Made by a program: the position numbers and the translations under genes. Positions 1 through 5,108 of a stretch of DNA of 9,967 nucleotides are shown here, one piece after another; the stretch's first letter is position 1, and every line of letters begins with the position of its first letter. The stretch comes from an uncultured Selenomonadales bacterium (GTDB taxonomy: Bacteria > Bacillota > Negativicutes > Selenomonadales > Selenomonadaceae). The notes beneath the pieces are model-generated. The model saw only the letters and a program-made list of their open reading frames with translations, searched no databases and was not told the origin of the DNA. The DNA lies in NCBI GenBank assembly GCA_947165405.1, contig CAMVAG010000070.1:1-9967 (forward strand). Reading direction: 5' to 3'.

Positions 1-8
1 GCTGCCGC

Positions 9-107
9 TTACGACCTTTTAGCGCGGATGTAGTCGAGGATCAGTCCGCCGATGACGGTTCCGATTGCTCCTGCGACCGCAGTCACGCCGAAAAGAATAT
101 CAATGTC
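9..107 (-). other. Hydrophobic open frame after uvrC without a normal start
   Basis: Immediately downstream of uvrC, in the +1 frame relative to it, 32 sense codons run from the uvrC stop to a TAA at 9-11. The peptide reads as one glycine-rich membrane helix (ILFGVTAVAGAIGTVIGGL) followed by the basic tail DYIRAKRS, a pattern typical of small membrane proteins. The frame is closed upstream by a TGA inside uvrC and holds no ATG or TTG. The only usual start is GTG at 84-86, giving 25 aa, and no Shine-Dalgarno precedes it. It could be a decayed small membrane protein gene, a gene with a rare ATT start, or a +1 frameshift tail of UvrC (the uvrC stop context is TGAC). I would not call it a proven gene. 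Confidence 0.3.
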
Positions 108-1875
108 AGCGGGCGTCGAAGAATTTTTTGAGAGATTCGGCGGCGGATTTATTCATAGCGGGCACGGCGGAAAGTTCCTCGACGGAAGCGGCTTTTATTT
201 TTGCAAGCGACCCGAAAGCTTTAAAAAGTTCGTTGCGACGCTTGACGCCTATGCCCGCCACGTTATCAAGTTCGGATTTCAAATTGCGTTTGCGGCGAAG
301 TTTCCTGTGATAAGTTATCGCGAAACGATGAGCCTCGTCACGAATCCGTTGCATGAGTTTGAGGGCTTGGCTGTCTTTGGGAAGTTCAATCGGAACGGAA
401 GCACCCTCGACGAAAATCAATTCAAATTGTTTGGCAAGACCGACGACGGGGACTTGATGACCTGCGCCGCGAATAATTTCCAGCGCGGAATTTAATTGAC
501 CGATACCGCCGTCGATAACGATTAAATCGGGCAAGTTTTCGGTTGAGCCGTAGCGTCTGCTCGTAACTTCGCGCATTGAGAGAAAATCATCGGGCTTGCC
601 TTCCGTCGAACGAATTTTAAAGCGGCGATAACTTTTTTTATCGGGTGCTCCGTCCTCGAAGACGACCATAGAGGCAACGGTTTCCGCGCCTTGAATGTGG
701 GAAATGTCAAAGCACTCCATGCGTCGCGGAAGTCGCGGAAGGTTCAAGAAATTTTTCAGCTCCTCGACCGCGCCGAGTGTTTGAGCATTTTTGAGTTGAC
801 GCCGCGCAGATTCTTCCGACAAAAATTTTTCCGCGTTTTGATTCGCCATTTCGACCAGCGAACGTTTGACGCCGCGCTTGGGAACGATTAACTTCACGCC
901 GAGCCACTCGCTTAAAAGTTTAGTGTCGTCTTCGGGCAAGTCGACGGGCAACAAAATTTCTGCCGCCGAAATTTGAGCGCGTGAATAATATTGCTTGATA
1001 AATTCGGTGACGGCTTGAGGGTCGGTCTCGTCGTTCGCGCCGCTTAACAAAAAATTTTCGCGTCCGGTGACTTTGCCCTCGCGAATGAAAAAAATCTGCG
1101 CGCAAGTTTCGTTTTCAAGTCTTGCCAAACCGATAGCATCCGCGTCGCCCGTGTCGGTGACGATTTTTTGTTTTTCGGTGACTTTTTTTATCGCCGCCAA
1201 AATATCCCGAAGCCTCGCCGCCTCCTCGAAATTCAAAGCTTGTGCCGCCGCGTTCATTTGATTTGAAAGTTCGCGTTCGACTTGCGCAGTGCGTCCTTCC
1301 AAAAATTTTTCCGCCGCCTTGACAATTAGCATGTAATCCTCGCGGGAAATTTTTTTTGCACAGGGCGCGAGGCATCGCTTGATGTGAAATTCCAAACACG
1401 GACGCTTTGCAAAAGTCTTGCAGGTTCGCAGCGGGAAAATTTTTCGCAAAAGCTGCAGAGTTTCTTTGACGGCAAGCCCGCTCGTGTAAGGTCCGAAGTA
1501 TCGTGAGCCGTCGTGAATGATTCGCCGCGTCAAAATGATTCGCGGAAAATCTTCGGCAGTCAAGCGCAAATAAGGATAACTCTTGTCGTCTTTGAGGCTG
1601 ATGTTGTAGCGCGGGCGGTGCTTCTTAATCAAGTTGCATTCAAGAATCAGAGCTTCGACCTCGCTTGCCGTGACAATCGTTTCGAAGTCGACGATTTTGG
1701 CGACCATAGCTTTGACTTTCGCGCCGTGATTCTTGTTGCTTTGAAAATATTGGCGGACGCGATTTTTGAGCACGCGAGCTTTGCCGACGTAAATAATTTT
1801 GCCGCGAACGTCTTTCATCAAGTAGACGCCGGGCGCGTCGGTCAGAGTTTTAATTTTTTCTTGAAGAACATCCAT
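106..1875 (-). CDS. uvrC: UvrC, excinuclease ABC subunit C
   Basis: Nuclease of nucleotide excision repair: it joins the UvrB-DNA complex at a lesion and cuts both sides of the damage. The 589 residues carry the full family architecture. The N-terminal GIY-YIG nuclease has Y18 (GVYLMK), Y29 (IIYVGK), R39 and E79. A four-cysteine cluster follows (C152, C160, C168, C172), the site reported to hold an Fe-S centre in this family. The UVR motif is at about 207-233. The RNase H-like second nuclease has D390 (CFDISH), D455 (VIDGG) and H516 (DEAHRF). Tandem helix-hairpin-helix motifs lie at about 535-586. I start at the ATG at 1873-1875 because AAAGGA lies 6 nt before it; the ATG seven codons upstream has no ribosome binding site. 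The second HhH has VPAM where VPGM is common. No clear promoter was found; the upstream region is shared with the divergent toxin promoter. Confidence 0.97.
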   Translation of the reverse strand: MDVLQEKIKTLTDAPGVYLMKDVRGKIIYVGKARVLKNRVRQYFQSNKNHGAKVKAMVAKIVDFETIVTASEVEALILECNLIKKHRPRYNISLKDDKSYPYLRLTAEDFPRIILTRRIIHDGSRYFGPYTSGLAVKETLQLLRKIFPLRTCKTFAKRPCLEFHIKRCLAPCAKKISREDYMLIVKAAEKFLEGRTAQVERELSNQMNAAAQALNFEEAARLRDILAAIKKVTEKQKIVTDTGDADAIGLARLENETCAQIFFIREGKVTGRENFLLSGANDETDPQAVTEFIKQYYSRAQISAAEILLPVDLPEDDTKLLSEWLGVKLIVPKRGVKRSLVEMANQNAEKFLSEESARRQLKNAQTLGAVEELKNFLNLPRLPRRMECFDISHIQGAETVASMVVFEDGAPDKKSYRRFKIRSTEGKPDDFLSMREVTSRRYGSTENLPDLIVIDGGIGQLNSALEIIRGAGHQVPVVGLAKQFELIFVEGASVPIELPKDSQALKLMQRIRDEAHRFAITYHRKLRRKRNLKSELDNVAGIGVKRRNELFKAFGSLAKIKAASVEELSAVPAMNKSAAESLKKFFDAR

Positions 1876-1899
1876 AATAAATCCTTTCGCGTTCATCGC

Positions 1900-1928
1900 T
1901 TGAAAAATTTATGAACGTATGCTATATT
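1900..1928 (+). promoter_or_regulatory. Promoter of the small toxin-like mRNA
   Basis: TTGAAA (1900-1905) and TATATT (1923-1928) are separated by exactly 17 nt, and TGC precedes the -10 as an extended -10. Each hexamer matches consensus at 5 of 6 positions. The predicted start is near 1935, which is the first base of the 5' arm that pairs with the 3' end of the transcript. The promoter lies in the uvrC leader and points away from uvrC. Confidence 0.75.
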
Positions 1929-1960
1929 CGTTGCGGCAGGCAGTTTGATGTGTCGGCTTT

Positions 1961-1979
1961 CTTCCTCGAAGGAAGGAGG
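1961..1979 (+). promoter_or_regulatory. Hairpin masking the toxin Shine-Dalgarno
   Basis: CTTCCT (1961-1966) can pair with AGGAAG (1970-1975) across a CGA loop, burying the start of the ribosome binding site AAGGAGGTGA (1973-1982). The same CTTCCT is also part of the block that pairs with 2112-2119, so the two folds exclude each other. This is the layout of a translational switch. It is a reading of complementarity only; no folding energies were computed. Confidence 0.55.
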
Positions 1980-1987
1980 TGACGTGC

Positions 1988-2074
1988 ATGGAGATTCTCG
2001 ATTGGATTGAGCTCATCTGCTCGGTCGGCAGCTTCATCCTCGCCGTCATCGACCACTTCAACGGAAAAAAATAA
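1988..2074 (+). CDS. 28-aa membrane peptide, putative type I (holin-like) toxin
   Basis: The peptide has an acidic N-terminus (MEILDW), a single hydrophobic helix at about residues 6-21 (WIELICSVGSFILAVI) and a short basic end (GKK). This matches the size and shape of Fst/TxpA/BsrG and Hol-Tox type I toxins, which insert into the membrane. Translation signals are excellent: AAGGAGGTGA, a full anti-SD match, ends with GGAGG 8 nt before ATG. It has its own near-consensus promoter, an SD-masking hairpin, mRNA ends that pair, and an opposing promoter and terminator for an antisense RNA across its 3' end. These surroundings, rather than the short peptide, make the call. I cannot place it in a named subfamily from sequence alone. 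Toxicity is inferred; a small signalling or membrane-regulatory peptide is the alternative. Confidence 0.72.
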   Translation: MEILDWIELICSVGSFILAVIDHFNGKK

Positions 2075-2089
2075 GCCGCCCCGGCGGCT
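2065..2089 (-). terminator. Intrinsic terminator of the antisense RNA
   Basis: Read on the minus strand, AGCCGC (2089-2084) pairs with GCGGCT (2079-2074) around a 4-nt loop, then TA and seven T (2071-2065) follow. On the plus strand no T-run follows the hairpin, so it would stop minus-strand transcription and not the toxin mRNA. The T-run overlaps the last lysine codons of the toxin. Confidence 0.8.
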
Positions 2090-2170
2090 CCAAAATCAGT
2101 TAGTGTATTAACGAGGAAGGAGTCGACGGTACCAACATCGACTGCCTGCCACAAGTTTGCTTTCTTTGAC
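2066..2170 (-). ncRNA. Candidate antisense antitoxin RNA (~105 nt)
   Basis: A minus-strand promoter (-35 TTGACA, -10 TAAATT) predicts a start near 2170, and a strong intrinsic terminator ends the RNA near 2066. The RNA would be perfectly complementary to the last three toxin codons and the whole 3' untranslated region, including the arm that pairs with the mRNA 5' end. TxpA/RatA and BsrG/SR4 of Bacillus have this 3'-overlapping layout, where the antisense RNA promotes decay or blocks translation of the toxin mRNA. Ends are predicted, not measured. Confidence 0.6.
2119..2167 (+). terminator. Weak 3' hairpin, possible end of toxin mRNA
   Basis: GGAGTCGA (2119-2126) pairs with TCGACTgCC (2138-2146) with one bulged G. 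A T-rich but interrupted stretch (2156-2167) follows. As a terminator it is weak. It also competes with the long-range pairing of 2112-2150, so it may matter as a transient fold made during transcription. Confidence 0.3.
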
Positions 2171-2206
2171 AAGAAAAATTTATCACACTCATGCCGCGTT
2201 GTCAAA
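2165..2206. repeat. 8-bp inverted repeat framing the antisense promoter
   Basis: TTTGACAA (2165-2172) and TTGTCAAA (2199-2206) are perfect inverse complements 26 nt apart. The right arm contains the minus-strand -35; the left arm covers the predicted antisense start and carries a TTGACA on the plus strand. It could be a protein-binding site or chance recurrence of a -35 sequence. Confidence 0.4.
2177..2205 (-). promoter_or_regulatory. Promoter of the antisense RNA
   Basis: On the minus strand a consensus TTGACA (plus 2200-2205) is followed after exactly 17 nt by TAAATT (plus 2177-2182), preceded by TGA as an extended -10. It faces the toxin gene. With its terminator at 2065-2089 it defines a short independent transcription unit. 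Confidence 0.65.
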
Positions 2207-2232
2207 TCGAAATTCACGACGGAGGTTTTCAA

Positions 2233-2781
2233 ATGATAAAAGTTTATACGGACGGTTCGTGTTTGGGAAATCCCGGCGCGGGCGGTTGGGCGGCGGTTAT
2301 CGTCGACGAACAAAATCGACGCGAAGAAATTTTCGGCGGCGAGGAGCATACGACAAACAATCGCATGGAACTCACGGCGGCGATTCGTGCTCTGGAAAAA
2401 ATTTCTGCCGGCGCGAACGTCGAACTTTTCACCGACAGCAGCTACATGAAGAACGCCTTCACGAACGGCTGGCTTGCCAAGTGGAAACGCAACGGCTGGA
2501 ACAGAGGGCGCGTGCTCAATCAGGATTTGTGGCTGGAACTGGATAAGTTGGTTGCGACGCGTGCCGTCAAATTTAATTGGGTCAAAGGTCACGCGGGGCA
2601 TTTCTTCAACGAACGTTGCGACGAACTTGCCCGCTCGACTGCCGAAAAATTTCAACGAGGTGAACTCAAAAATTCTCCGTCGCAAAAATTTTCAACACTG
2701 CCAAAAATTTCGACGCCGCGAAAAATTTCACCGCCGCCGAAAAATCTTCCGCGAGGTCAATTGTCTTTGTTCGATTTTTGA
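2233..2781 (+). CDS. rnhA: RNase HI with C-terminal clamp-binding tail
   Basis: Cytoplasmic enzyme that cuts the RNA strand of RNA-DNA hybrids, removing R-loops and primer remnants. Residues 1-140 form the RNase H fold with the catalytic carboxylates D7 (YTDGSCLGNPG), E46 (NNRMELTAA), D68 (FTDSS) and D130 (NERCDELA), plus the mobile histidine H120 (VKGHAGH). GGAGG ends 7 nt before the ATG at 2233; an in-frame ATG 14 codons upstream lacks such a site. At 182 aa it exceeds the usual ~150-155. The extra tail is a K/S/T/P-rich linker made of four six-residue repeats (152-175), ending in QLSLFDF (176-182). QL[SD]LF is the classical bacterial beta-clamp binding pentapeptide. I infer tethering to the replication clamp; this is not a standard part of RNase HI. 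The 3' end overlaps the convergent BASS gene by 25 bp. No convincing promoter was found. Confidence 0.96.
   Translation: MIKVYTDGSCLGNPGAGGWAAVIVDEQNRREEIFGGEEHTTNNRMELTAAIRALEKISAGANVELFTDSSYMKNAFTNGWLAKWKRNGWNRGRVLNQDLWLELDKLVATRAVKFNWVKGHAGHFFNERCDELARSTAEKFQRGELKNSPSQKFSTLPKISTPRKISPPPKNLPRGQLSLFDF
2686..2757 (+). repeat. Four 18-bp tandem repeats in the rnhA linker
   Basis: Four degenerate 18-bp units begin with AAAATTT-like sequence and end GC-rich. They encode KFSTLP, KISTPR, KISPPP and KNLPRG. The unit keeps the frame, so expansion or loss would only change linker length before the QLSLFDF terminus. Confidence 0.7.
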
Positions 2782-3683
2782 GCGAGGTAATTCGCCGCGA
2801 TTGAACCGGAAATGTTGTGCCACACGCTGAAGAGTGCGCCGGGTATCGCAGCCGCCGAGCCGAAATGAATCATCGCCAAAGAAACGGCGAGTCCCGAATT
2901 TTGCATGCCGACTTCGATTGAAACGGCTTTGGTCTTCGCGACGTTCATGTTAAAAATTTTCGCCGCGCAGAAGCCGAGCGCATAACCGCAGAGATTGTGC
3001 AGGATGACGACCGACATTAAGAGCAAGCCCGTTTGCAAAATCTTTTCGGCATTGACAGCGACGACGCCGCCGAGAATCAAGAGGATTGCAACGATTGAGA
3101 CGAGCGGCAAAATTTTTACGACGCGCTTGACGAAATCACCGAAGAAATGATTGACGATTATGCCGAGAAAAATCGGGGCGATAACGACTTTGACAATCGA
3201 TAACATCATTGCCGAGAGCGAAACATCAATCCACGCGCCGACCAACCACCAAGTTAAAATCGGCGTGACGAGCGGAGCCAAAATCGTCGACGACATTGTA
3301 ATTGAGACGCTCAAGGCGAGGTCACCTTTCGCGAGGTAAGTCATGACGTTTGAAGCGGTGCCGCCGGGGCATGTGCCGACCAAAATCACGCCCGCCGCGA
3401 GTTCGGGAGGCAGTTGAAAAATTTTTGTCAAGACGCAAGCCAAAAGCGGCATGATTGTAAATTGTGCAAGCAAGCCGATTAAAACATCGCGAGGTCGTTT
3501 GAAAATTTCTTTGAAGTCCTCAACACGCAACGTCATGCCCATGCCGAACATAATCACGCCCAAAAGCATTGTGATTTGCGGAACCGTCCACTTGAACGAC
3601 GCGGGCAATATCAGCGCGACGATTGCAACGAGTATGACGAGCCACACCATATTTTTTGACGCGAACGAAGAAATTTTTTCCAA
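2757..3683 (-). CDS. BASS-family sodium-dependent organic anion transporter
   Basis: Inner-membrane carrier of the bile acid:sodium symporter family (308 aa, the usual length for bacterial members). It is hydrophobic throughout, consistent with nine to ten helices. Two family signatures are visible: GTCPGGTASN (103-112), the broken fourth helix that binds sodium through S111 and N112, and EVGMQNSG (257-264), whose E257 and Q261 correspond to the sodium-site glutamate and glutamine of bacterial ASBT homologues. Bacterial members move organic acids such as pantoate or keto acids; the substrate here cannot be read. The start is TTG (3681-3683), directly after the TGA of the AEC gene, with GGGGGT 8 nt upstream; the next ATG (codon 12) lacks a ribosome binding site. 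It is probably translated by coupling to the upstream gene. Its last codons run antisense to the end of rnhA. Confidence 0.9.
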   Translation of the reverse strand: MEKISSFASKNMVWLVILVAIVALILPASFKWTVPQITMLLGVIMFGMGMTLRVEDFKEIFKRPRDVLIGLLAQFTIMPLLACVLTKIFQLPPELAAGVILVGTCPGGTASNVMTYLAKGDLALSVSITMSSTILAPLVTPILTWWLVGAWIDVSLSAMMLSIVKVVIAPIFLGIIVNHFFGDFVKRVVKILPLVSIVAILLILGGVVAVNAEKILQTGLLLMSVVILHNLCGYALGFCAAKIFNMNVAKTKAVSIEVGMQNSGLAVSLAMIHFGSAAAIPGALFSVWHNISGSIAANYLAQKSNKDN

Positions 3684-4628
3684 TCAGAAAACCCCCAGCG
3701 TTTTGAAAAGTAAAATCCAACAAAACATCGTCAAGCAGGAGAGACCCGACGTGAACACGACGCAATTCGCCGCGAGTTCCGAATCGCCGCCCATTTGTTG
3801 AGCCATTGCAAAGCTTACGACCGCGCAGGGCGACGCGAAGATTGCAACGAGCGTGACGAATTCAATCCCTCTGAAGCCGAAGACAAATGCCGCCGTCGAT
3901 AACATTATCGCGGGAACCAAAATCAATCTTCCGAAGACTGCGCCGAGTAATTGCTTTCTGTGTTCGTGAGTTGCGCCAAATCTGAACGACGCGCCCAAAA
4001 TTATCAGAGCAACGGGAGTTGTCGCCGCCGAGATTTGTCCGATTGGTTTTAGGACGGGCTTGGGCACTTCGACGCCGAGAATCAAAAGAGTTGCGCCGGC
4101 GATTGCACCGAGTATCATCGGATTTTTGAAAACGCCTTTTAAAATCGGCAGCAACGCGAATTTTCCGCCGCGAAAAGTTTCAAGCGCGAAGACCGCGAGG
4201 ATATTGTAAATCGGAACGATAACCGCAATCATCATCGTCGAGACCGCGATATTTTCATCGCCGAAAATGTTCGCAACAATCGGCACGCCCATTAAAACGA
4301 AATTGCTTCGGAAAATCGCCTGCACGAGGACGCCGCGCCGCTTGTTATCCTTTTCGATTCGTGGGATAATTATCATGAGCAGGAAAAAAATTATCAGCAC
4401 GCCGCCCGCACCGAACAGCATCAACTTCGGGCGGAAACTCGTTGCAAGTTCCGTCGTGTAAATCGAATAAAACATCATGCAACAAAAAAAGACGCGGAAG
4501 ACCATTCGATTCATGTGGTTAAGTTCTTCGTCGGTCAACCACTTTTGAAATTTCACGAACGCGCCGATTGACATAAGACAAAACATCGGAACAATCGCGC
4601 TCACTGCCACGATAAAATTGCTGAACAT
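3684..4628 (-). CDS. AEC-family (auxin efflux carrier-like) permease
   Basis: Inner-membrane transporter of the AEC family (MleP/YfdV/PIN-like), 314 aa, with about ten hydrophobic segments in two halves. Recognisable features are FRSNFVLMGVPI (106-117) and NPMILGAIAG (169-178). The end region is typical: SPCAVVSFAMAQQMGGD (266-282), then AANCVVFTSGLSCLTMF. Bacterial members export or exchange dicarboxylates and other organic anions; the substrate is unknown. I start at the ATG at 4626-4628 (MFSNFIVAV) because GAGGAG lies about 8 nt upstream and the protein begins with its first helix. The longer frame to 5036 is antisense to ndk and has no transport-like sequence. The gene is first in a two-gene unit with the BASS gene, and its promoter is within the 63-bp gap to ndk. 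Confidence 0.92.
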   Translation of the reverse strand: MFSNFIVAVSAIVPMFCLMSIGAFVKFQKWLTDEELNHMNRMVFRVFFCCMMFYSIYTTELATSFRPKLMLFGAGGVLIIFFLLMIIIPRIEKDNKRRGVLVQAIFRSNFVLMGVPIVANIFGDENIAVSTMMIAVIVPIYNILAVFALETFRGGKFALLPILKGVFKNPMILGAIAGATLLILGVEVPKPVLKPIGQISAATTPVALIILGASFRFGATHEHRKQLLGAVFGRLILVPAIMLSTAAFVFGFRGIEFVTLVAIFASPCAVVSFAMAQQMGGDSELAANCVVFTSGLSCLTMFCWILLFKTLGVF

Positions 4629-4648
4629 CTTATCAACTCCTCGCCGCA

Positions 4649-4676
4649 ATTTTATCACGGCAAAAGTTAATCGCAA
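4649..4676 (-). promoter_or_regulatory. Probable promoter of the AEC-BASS pair
   Basis: On the minus strand, TTGCGA (4671-4676) is followed after 16 nt by TAAAAT (4649-4654), with TGA as an extended -10. The predicted start lies about 14 nt before the AEC ATG, giving a very short leader that includes the ribosome binding site. The -35 overlaps the Shine-Dalgarno of ndk on the other strand. Confidence 0.5.
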
Positions 4677-4691
4677 GGAGGAATTTTTTTC

Positions 4692-5108
4692 ATGCAAAAA
4701 ACTTTGGTACTCATCAAGCCCGACGCTTTCGGCAAGAATCATGCGGGCGATATTCTCAAAATTTACGAGGATGCCGGCTTTAAAATTATCGCGGCGAAAG
4801 TCATGAAGATGACGCCCGAACTTGCCGCAAAACATTACGTCGAACATATCGGTCGCCCGTATTATCCCGCGCTTGTCGAATTCATGACCGCCGCTCCGAT
4901 TATGGCTGTGGTTTTGGCGGGCGAAGACGTGATAAAAAAAGTTCGCGAGCTCAACGGCGCAACCAACCCTGCCGAAGCCGCCGAAGGTACAGTCCGAAAA
5001 CTCTACGCTCAAGACAAAACGAAAAACGCCGTGCATGCCTCCGACAGCGAGACGAGCGCGGCGCGTGAAATTCCGATTTTCTTCGGCGCGTGTGAAATTT
5101 TCGATTGA
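4692..5108 (+). CDS. ndk: Nucleoside diphosphate kinase
   Basis: Cytoplasmic enzyme that moves the gamma phosphate from ATP to other (d)NDPs through a phosphohistidine, balancing nucleotide pools. At 138 aa it has the normal length. Visible motifs are the N-terminal strand ending KPDAF with K9, the helix pair around RPYYPALVEFM (55-65), and NAVHASDSE (112-120), in which H115 is the phosphorylated residue. AAGGAGGA lies 10 nt before the ATG. The gene is divergent from the AEC gene, and its stop directly abuts the stop codon of the convergent methyltransferase gene, leaving no room for a terminator of its own. I did not find a convincing promoter in the short upstream gap. Confidence 0.97.
   Translation: MQKTLVLIKPDAFGKNHAGDILKIYEDAGFKIIAAKVMKMTPELAAKHYVEHIGRPYYPALVEFMTAAPIMAVVLAGEDVIKKVRELNGATNPAEAAEGTVRKLYAQDKTKNAVHASDSETSAAREIPIFFGACEIFD

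Larger units (their letters stand above)
1935..2150 (+). repeat. Imperfect inverted repeat: mRNA ends pair into a panhandle
   Basis: The segment 1935-1968 is complementary to 2112-2150 in four collinear blocks: 1935-1944 with 2141-2150 (10 of 10), 1947-1951 with 2135-2139 (5 of 5), 1952-1958 with 2121-2127 (7, one G-U), and 1961-1968 with 2112-2119 (8 of 8). Only short bulges separate the blocks, apart from a 7-nt one on the 3' side. The left arm begins at the predicted transcription start, so this fits a 5'-3' long-distance interaction of an mRNA better than a mobile element. No target-site duplication flanks it. Confidence 0.75.

Noticed and set aside
1876..1896. Earlier ATG of uvrC giving seven extra residues.
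   Set aside because: No Shine-Dalgarno precedes it; AAAGGA is correctly placed for the ATG at 1873-1875, and UvrC normally starts just before the GIY-YIG domain.
2074..2089. GC hairpin just after the toxin ORF as terminator of the toxin mRNA.
   Set aside because: On the plus strand it is followed by CCAAAATC and has no T-run; on the minus strand a seven-T run follows, so it fits the antisense RNA.
1931..2154. The inverted repeat as a MITE or small transposable element.
   Set aside because: No target-site duplication is visible, the promoter lies outside the repeat, and the left arm starts at the predicted RNA start, which favours an RNA structure.
2166..2194. TTGACA at 2166-2171 as the -35 of an rnhA promoter.
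   Set aside because: No -10-like hexamer occurs 16-18 nt downstream (the candidates are CTCATG, TCATGC and CATGCC).
1909..2685. Minus-strand 258-aa frame and the 129-aa plus frame across rnhA.
   Set aside because: Both have shadow-like composition, no family resemblance and no ribosome binding sites; rnhA in the other frame has all catalytic residues.
4629..5036. Long upstream extension of the AEC gene (450-aa frame).
   Set aside because: It runs antisense to ndk, lacks transporter-like sequence and has no ribosome binding site, while the ATG at 4626-4628 has a good one and begins with the first helix.
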